This document shows, piece by piece, positions 5,591 to 7,373 of a stretch of 7,373 nucleotides of DNA; position 1 is the first letter of the stretch, and the number at the start of each line of letters is the position of its first letter. This stretch comes from Maribacter sp. (GTDB lineage: Bacteria > Bacteroidota > Bacteroidia > Flavobacteriales > Flavobacteriaceae). The translations under genes were made by a program, and so were the position numbers. Location of the stretch: assembly GCA_018679695.1 (NCBI GenBank), contig JAHHKH010000224.1:1-7373 (forward strand). The letters are read 5' to 3'. The notes beneath the pieces are model-generated. The model was not told the DNA's origin. It saw nothing but the letters and a program-made list of their open reading frames with translations, and did not search any database.

Positions 5591-6127
5591 ATGCATAAAC
5601 TTGCAAAATTCATTTATTATAAATTGCTTGGTTGGAAGACTGTTGGGGAATTTCCCCAATTGAATAAATGCGTTGTAGCGGTGGTGCCGCATACAAGTTG
5701 GGTCGATTTTTTTATGGGGCTTTTAATTCGCAGGGTAATTAATCAAGATATTAATTTTATTGGCAAGAAAAGCCTTTTTAAACCGCCATTTGGGTGGTAT
5801 TTTCGGTGGATGGGCGGCGCTCCTATCGACCGCAGTAAAAGTAGCGATACCGTAACGGCCATTGCCAATATTTTCAATGAAAAGGAGGTTTTTAGATTGG
5901 CCCTGTCGCCGGAAGGCACGCGCAGGAAAGTTGAAAAATGGAAAACAGGATTCTACTATATAGCCAAGGCTGCCAATGTACCTATCATTTTAGTTGCCTT
6001 TGACTATGGTCGTAAACAGATCAAATTTTCCGAACCACTGTTCCCGTCCGAAAATATCGAAGCCGATTTTAAGGCTTATCAGGAATTCTTTAAAGGGGTT
6101 GTGGGTAAAATCCCGGAATATACCTAA
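5591..6127 (+). CDS. PlsC-type lysophospholipid/1-acylglycerol-phosphate acyltransferase
   Basis: A 178-residue membrane-associated acyltransferase of the PlsC/LPLAT superfamily. Block I is PHTSWVDF (33-40), with catalytic H34 and D39 in an H-x4-D arrangement. Block II spans FIGKKSLFKPPFG and MGGAPIDR (57-81), block III is LSPEGTR (105-111, E108-G109), and block IV is VPIILVAFD (130-138). It is shorter than E. coli PlsC (about 245) and lacks an N-terminal membrane helix beyond a weak amphipathic start, like the compact LPLAT subfamily common in Bacteroidota. The family acylates glycerophospholipids, ornithine lipids or similar acceptors, and the substrate cannot be read from sequence. It follows kdnB by 10 bases, so it is probably the last gene of the envelope operon. 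Its TAA overlaps the stop of the convergent lipoprotein gene. An inverted repeat lies near its start. Confidence 0.88.
   Translation: MHKLAKFIYYKLLGWKTVGEFPQLNKCVVAVVPHTSWVDFFMGLLIRRVINQDINFIGKKSLFKPPFGWYFRWMGGAPIDRSKSSDTVTAIANIFNEKEVFRLALSPEGTRRKVEKWKTGFYYIAKAANVPIILVAFDYGRKQIKFSEPLFPSENIEADFKAYQEFFKGVVGKIPEYT
5643..5659. repeat. Perfect inverted repeat near the start of the acyltransferase gene
   Basis: TTGGGGAA and TTCCCCAA are exact complements around a single central T, giving a 17-base near-palindrome inside codons 18-23 of the acyltransferase gene. As RNA it could form a six-base-pair stem (TTGGGG/CCCCAA) with a five-base loop about 50 bases after the start codon. No T-run follows, so it is not an intrinsic terminator. 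It may be a coincidence of coding sequence. Confidence 0.4.
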
Positions 6128-6621
6128 ACCCTTACAAACCCCATGCCTAAACTGCAAGCCTCAAATGTACCATCGTTGTCAAAGTCATATTCAGCAGAGT
6201 CAAACCCCCCACTTATGGTAAATGTGGTTGCAGTAAGTGTTGCCCCGTAGGTATCCCAGTCTCCGGGATAATCATCCCATTCAATGGCGAAATAATAATC
6301 ACCTTCAAAGAGTTCCCAGGACATTTCGCCCCTTAGGGTGTAGGCCGCACGATCTGCGGGATCAATAGTCAAGGTAAACCTGCCACTACTTTGAACGCTA
6401 ATGCTTACTGTGCCCCCTTCACCTACAACGTCTACACGCTGTTGGGCACCGTCGTTAAAATTAGCATAGGTAGCTTCCCAATTGCCCGCTAATTCACTTA
6501 TTTTAAAATCACCTTCTTTTACCAATTCATCGGCAGGATCCCCGCTTTTTGAACAGGAAAATAGTAAAAATGCGAATAAGGGAAGGAACAAGAATAGTTT
6601 ACCCAGTGCTTTCATAATCAT
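6124..6621 (-). CDS. Lipocalin-like lipoprotein, function unknown
   Basis: A 165-residue predicted lipoprotein. The N-terminus has a basic start and a hydrophobic core (about 7-21), then the lipobox L-F-S-C with C23 as the lipidated residue, followed by a polar acidic linker. Residues 41-165 look like an all-beta domain. It opens with ELAGNWEATY (43-52), where G46-x-W48 matches the lipocalin-type first strand, and alternates short hydrophobic strands (VSISV, RFTLTID, YFAIEW, TFTISG). Near the end is D-x-D-N-D-G-T-F-E (146-154), similar to DxDxDG calcium loops, followed by C156. Flavobacteria carry many such small lipoproteins of unknown role. ATG at 6619-6621 or the second ATG two codons later are both possible starts. 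The stop TAG overlaps the acyltransferase stop on the opposite strand. The 191-base gap upstream shows no convincing promoter. Confidence 0.85.
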   Translation of the reverse strand: MIMKALGKLFLFLPLFAFLLFSCSKSGDPADELVKEGDFKISELAGNWEATYANFNDGAQQRVDVVGEGGTVSISVQSSGRFTLTIDPADRAAYTLRGEMSWELFEGDYYFAIEWDDYPGDWDTYGATLTATTFTISGGFDSAEYDFDNDGTFEACSLGMGFVRV

Positions 6622-6766
6622 TATTATTGAATGTTATTCAAAAAAGGTTATCGCGATTTCAATAAAATTTACGAGTTTGAAGGTCAGGGTAAATGGCGTA
6701 GGTCATTTAAGCATAGGGATGGGTAATCTCCCTAGATGCCTTAAAAAAATCAATGGTTTTAGATAC

Positions 6767-6800
6767 AAAAACGGGTAGGTGACTGGGTCAATTTCAGTCA
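6767..6800 (-). terminator. Weak hairpin downstream of yebC, possible terminator
   Basis: Reading the minus strand past the yebC tail, TGACTG (complement of 6795-6800) pairs with CAGTCA (complement of 6780-6785) across a nine-base loop. A run of five T residues follows eight bases later (complement of 6767-6771). The stem is short and the T-run is displaced, so this is at best a weak terminator between yebC and the lipoprotein gene. Confidence 0.28.
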
Positions 6801-6812
6801 GGCAAGCAGTAC

Positions 6813-6866
6813 TTATTCCTCCATAGTATGATAAACGTTCTGCACATCATCATCCTCTTCAATCTA
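6813..6866 (-). other. In-frame TAG and intact coding tail after the yebC stop
   Basis: The TAG at the complement of 6864-6866 interrupts the YebC reading frame. Reading on in the same frame gives IEEDDDVQNVYHTMEE and then a TAA (complement of 6813-6815). The sixteen residues are the conserved acidic EEDDDVQ-x-VYH-x-MEE ending of YebC proteins, so the natural gene end is the TAA. A single substitution, for example of an AAG or CAG codon, would explain the TAG. Four other genes in this window end in TAG, so the codon is not generally reassigned here. Confidence 0.85.
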
Positions 6867-7373
6867 TTCCAATAGTTTTTCGACATCGGCAACTTCTTCA
6901 GGAGAAAGTTTTTTAGTCACTTGAGGAATACGTTCAAAACCTGAAGAGAGGATTTCAATTTCCCTCTTTTCCAGTTCTTTTTGTATAGATCCAAAGCTTT
7001 CAAATGGTGCATAGATCAGAATACCGTCCTCATCTACAAAAACTTCCTCCGCACCAAAATCGATCATTTCCAATTCCAATTCCTCGGGATCAATACCCTC
7101 TGTAGGGATACGAAAATTGCAGGTATGGTCGAACATGAATTCCACAGATCCCGAAGTTCCCAAGCTCCCATTGCACTTATTGAAGTAGCTTCTGATATTA
7201 GCAACGGTTCTGGTGTTATTATCGGTTGCAGTTTCTATCAAAATAGCAATTCCATGGGGAGCATAGCCTTCGAACAATACCTCTTTATAATCGCCTAAAC
7301 TCTTGTCGGTGGCCCTTTTGATAGCCCTTTCAACATTGTCTTTGGGCATGTTCACCGCTTTGGCATTCTGTAT
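6864..7373 (-). CDS. yebC: YebC/PmpR (TACO1) family protein, N-terminus off-window, truncated by TAG
   Basis: The frame is open from the right edge to a TAG, giving 169 residues starting IQNAKAVNMPKDNVERAIKRA. This is the helical first domain of YebC, with about 50 N-terminal residues missing beyond the window. Further hallmarks are the EGYAPHGIAILIE strand-loop, NNTRTVANIR, GSLGTSGSVEFMF (the conserved glycine-rich loop), EDGILIYA and PEEVADVEKLLE near the end. Family members are described as transcriptional regulators (PmpR) and, more recently, as ribosome-associated factors that relieve stalling at proline-rich stretches; mitochondrial TACO1 is the eukaryotic relative. The conserved last 16 residues lie after the stop, so the product is about 16-17 residues shorter than usual. 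Whether the shortened protein works is unknown: the lost tail is the end of domain 3. The upstream methionine-like GTG near the NMPKD motif is not the true start. Confidence 0.9.
   Translation of the reverse strand: MQNAKAVNMPKDNVERAIKRATDKSLGDYKEVLFEGYAPHGIAILIETATDNNTRTVANIRSYFNKCNGSLGTSGSVEFMFDHTCNFRIPTEGIDPEELELEMIDFGAEEVFVDEDGILIYAPFESFGSIQKELEKREIEILSSGFERIPQVTKKLSPEEVADVEKLLE

Noticed and set aside
5994..6221. Plus-strand open frame of 75 codons at the operon end
   Set aside because: It lies in another frame of the well-supported acyltransferase and then antisense to the lipoprotein; the composition is not protein-like and there is no motif.
6482..6778. Plus-strand open frame of 98 codons crossing the gap upstream of the lipoprotein gene
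   Set aside because: Its first part is the antisense shadow of the lipoprotein signal peptide, and the remainder has no recognisable domain.
6622..6812. Promoter for the lipoprotein gene
   Set aside because: The best candidate (TAAATTTT, complement of 6664-6671) misses the final G of the -7 consensus and has no TTG at the right distance upstream.
1..7373. CRISPR array, transposon, tRNA or rRNA
   Set aside because: No spaced direct repeats, transposase motifs, terminal inverted repeats or RNA gene signatures were seen on either strand.

Overview
The window looks like chromosomal DNA of a marine-type Flavobacteriaceae member (Bacteroidota). The evidence is AT-rich DNA, genes mostly without clear Shine-Dalgarno sequences, a TAnnTTTG-type -7 promoter box, a short lipoprotein with an FSC lipobox, and family content typical of this group (DUF3822, DUF4126, a Dda/RecD-like helicase, a Kdo 8-oxidase). 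I see no insertion sequence, CRISPR array, rRNA or tRNA; the organization is that of ordinary core genome.

Left edge (1-704, minus strand): the first 25 codons of a DUF3822 gene overlap the end of a 216-residue, N-terminally anchored protein whose start resembles a type IV pilin or pseudopilin. A 267-base divergent region follows (705-971). It holds a plausible minus-strand promoter and a 58-codon minus-strand ORF of unknown status that runs into the start of the helicase gene.

Centre (972-6127, plus strand): six closely packed genes encode a Dda/RecD-like SF1 helicase, a DUF4126 membrane protein, KdsB (CMP-Kdo synthetase), a HAD phosphatase, KdnB (Kdo 8-oxidase) and a PlsC-type acyltransferase. 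From kdsB onward the genes overlap or lie 4-10 bases apart, so they are almost certainly co-transcribed. KdsB and KdnB together point to 8-amino-Kdo (Kdo8N) lipopolysaccharide core chemistry, known from Shewanella; the partner aminotransferase KdnA is not in the window. The HAD enzyme sits where a Kdo-8-phosphate phosphatase would fit, which is an inference. A textbook intrinsic-terminator shape lies inside the last codons of the helicase gene and may separate it from the downstream genes.

Right edge (6124-7373, minus strand): a small lipocalin-like lipoprotein gene converges on the acyltransferase gene with overlapping stop codons. Upstream of it is the 3' part of a YebC/PmpR (TACO1 family) gene. 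That gene carries an in-frame TAG that removes its last 16 conserved residues, although the tail is still intact after the stop.

The points most worth following up are the Kdo8N module with its HAD phosphatase, the interrupted yebC, the intragenic terminator, and the pseudopilin-like/DUF3822 pair.
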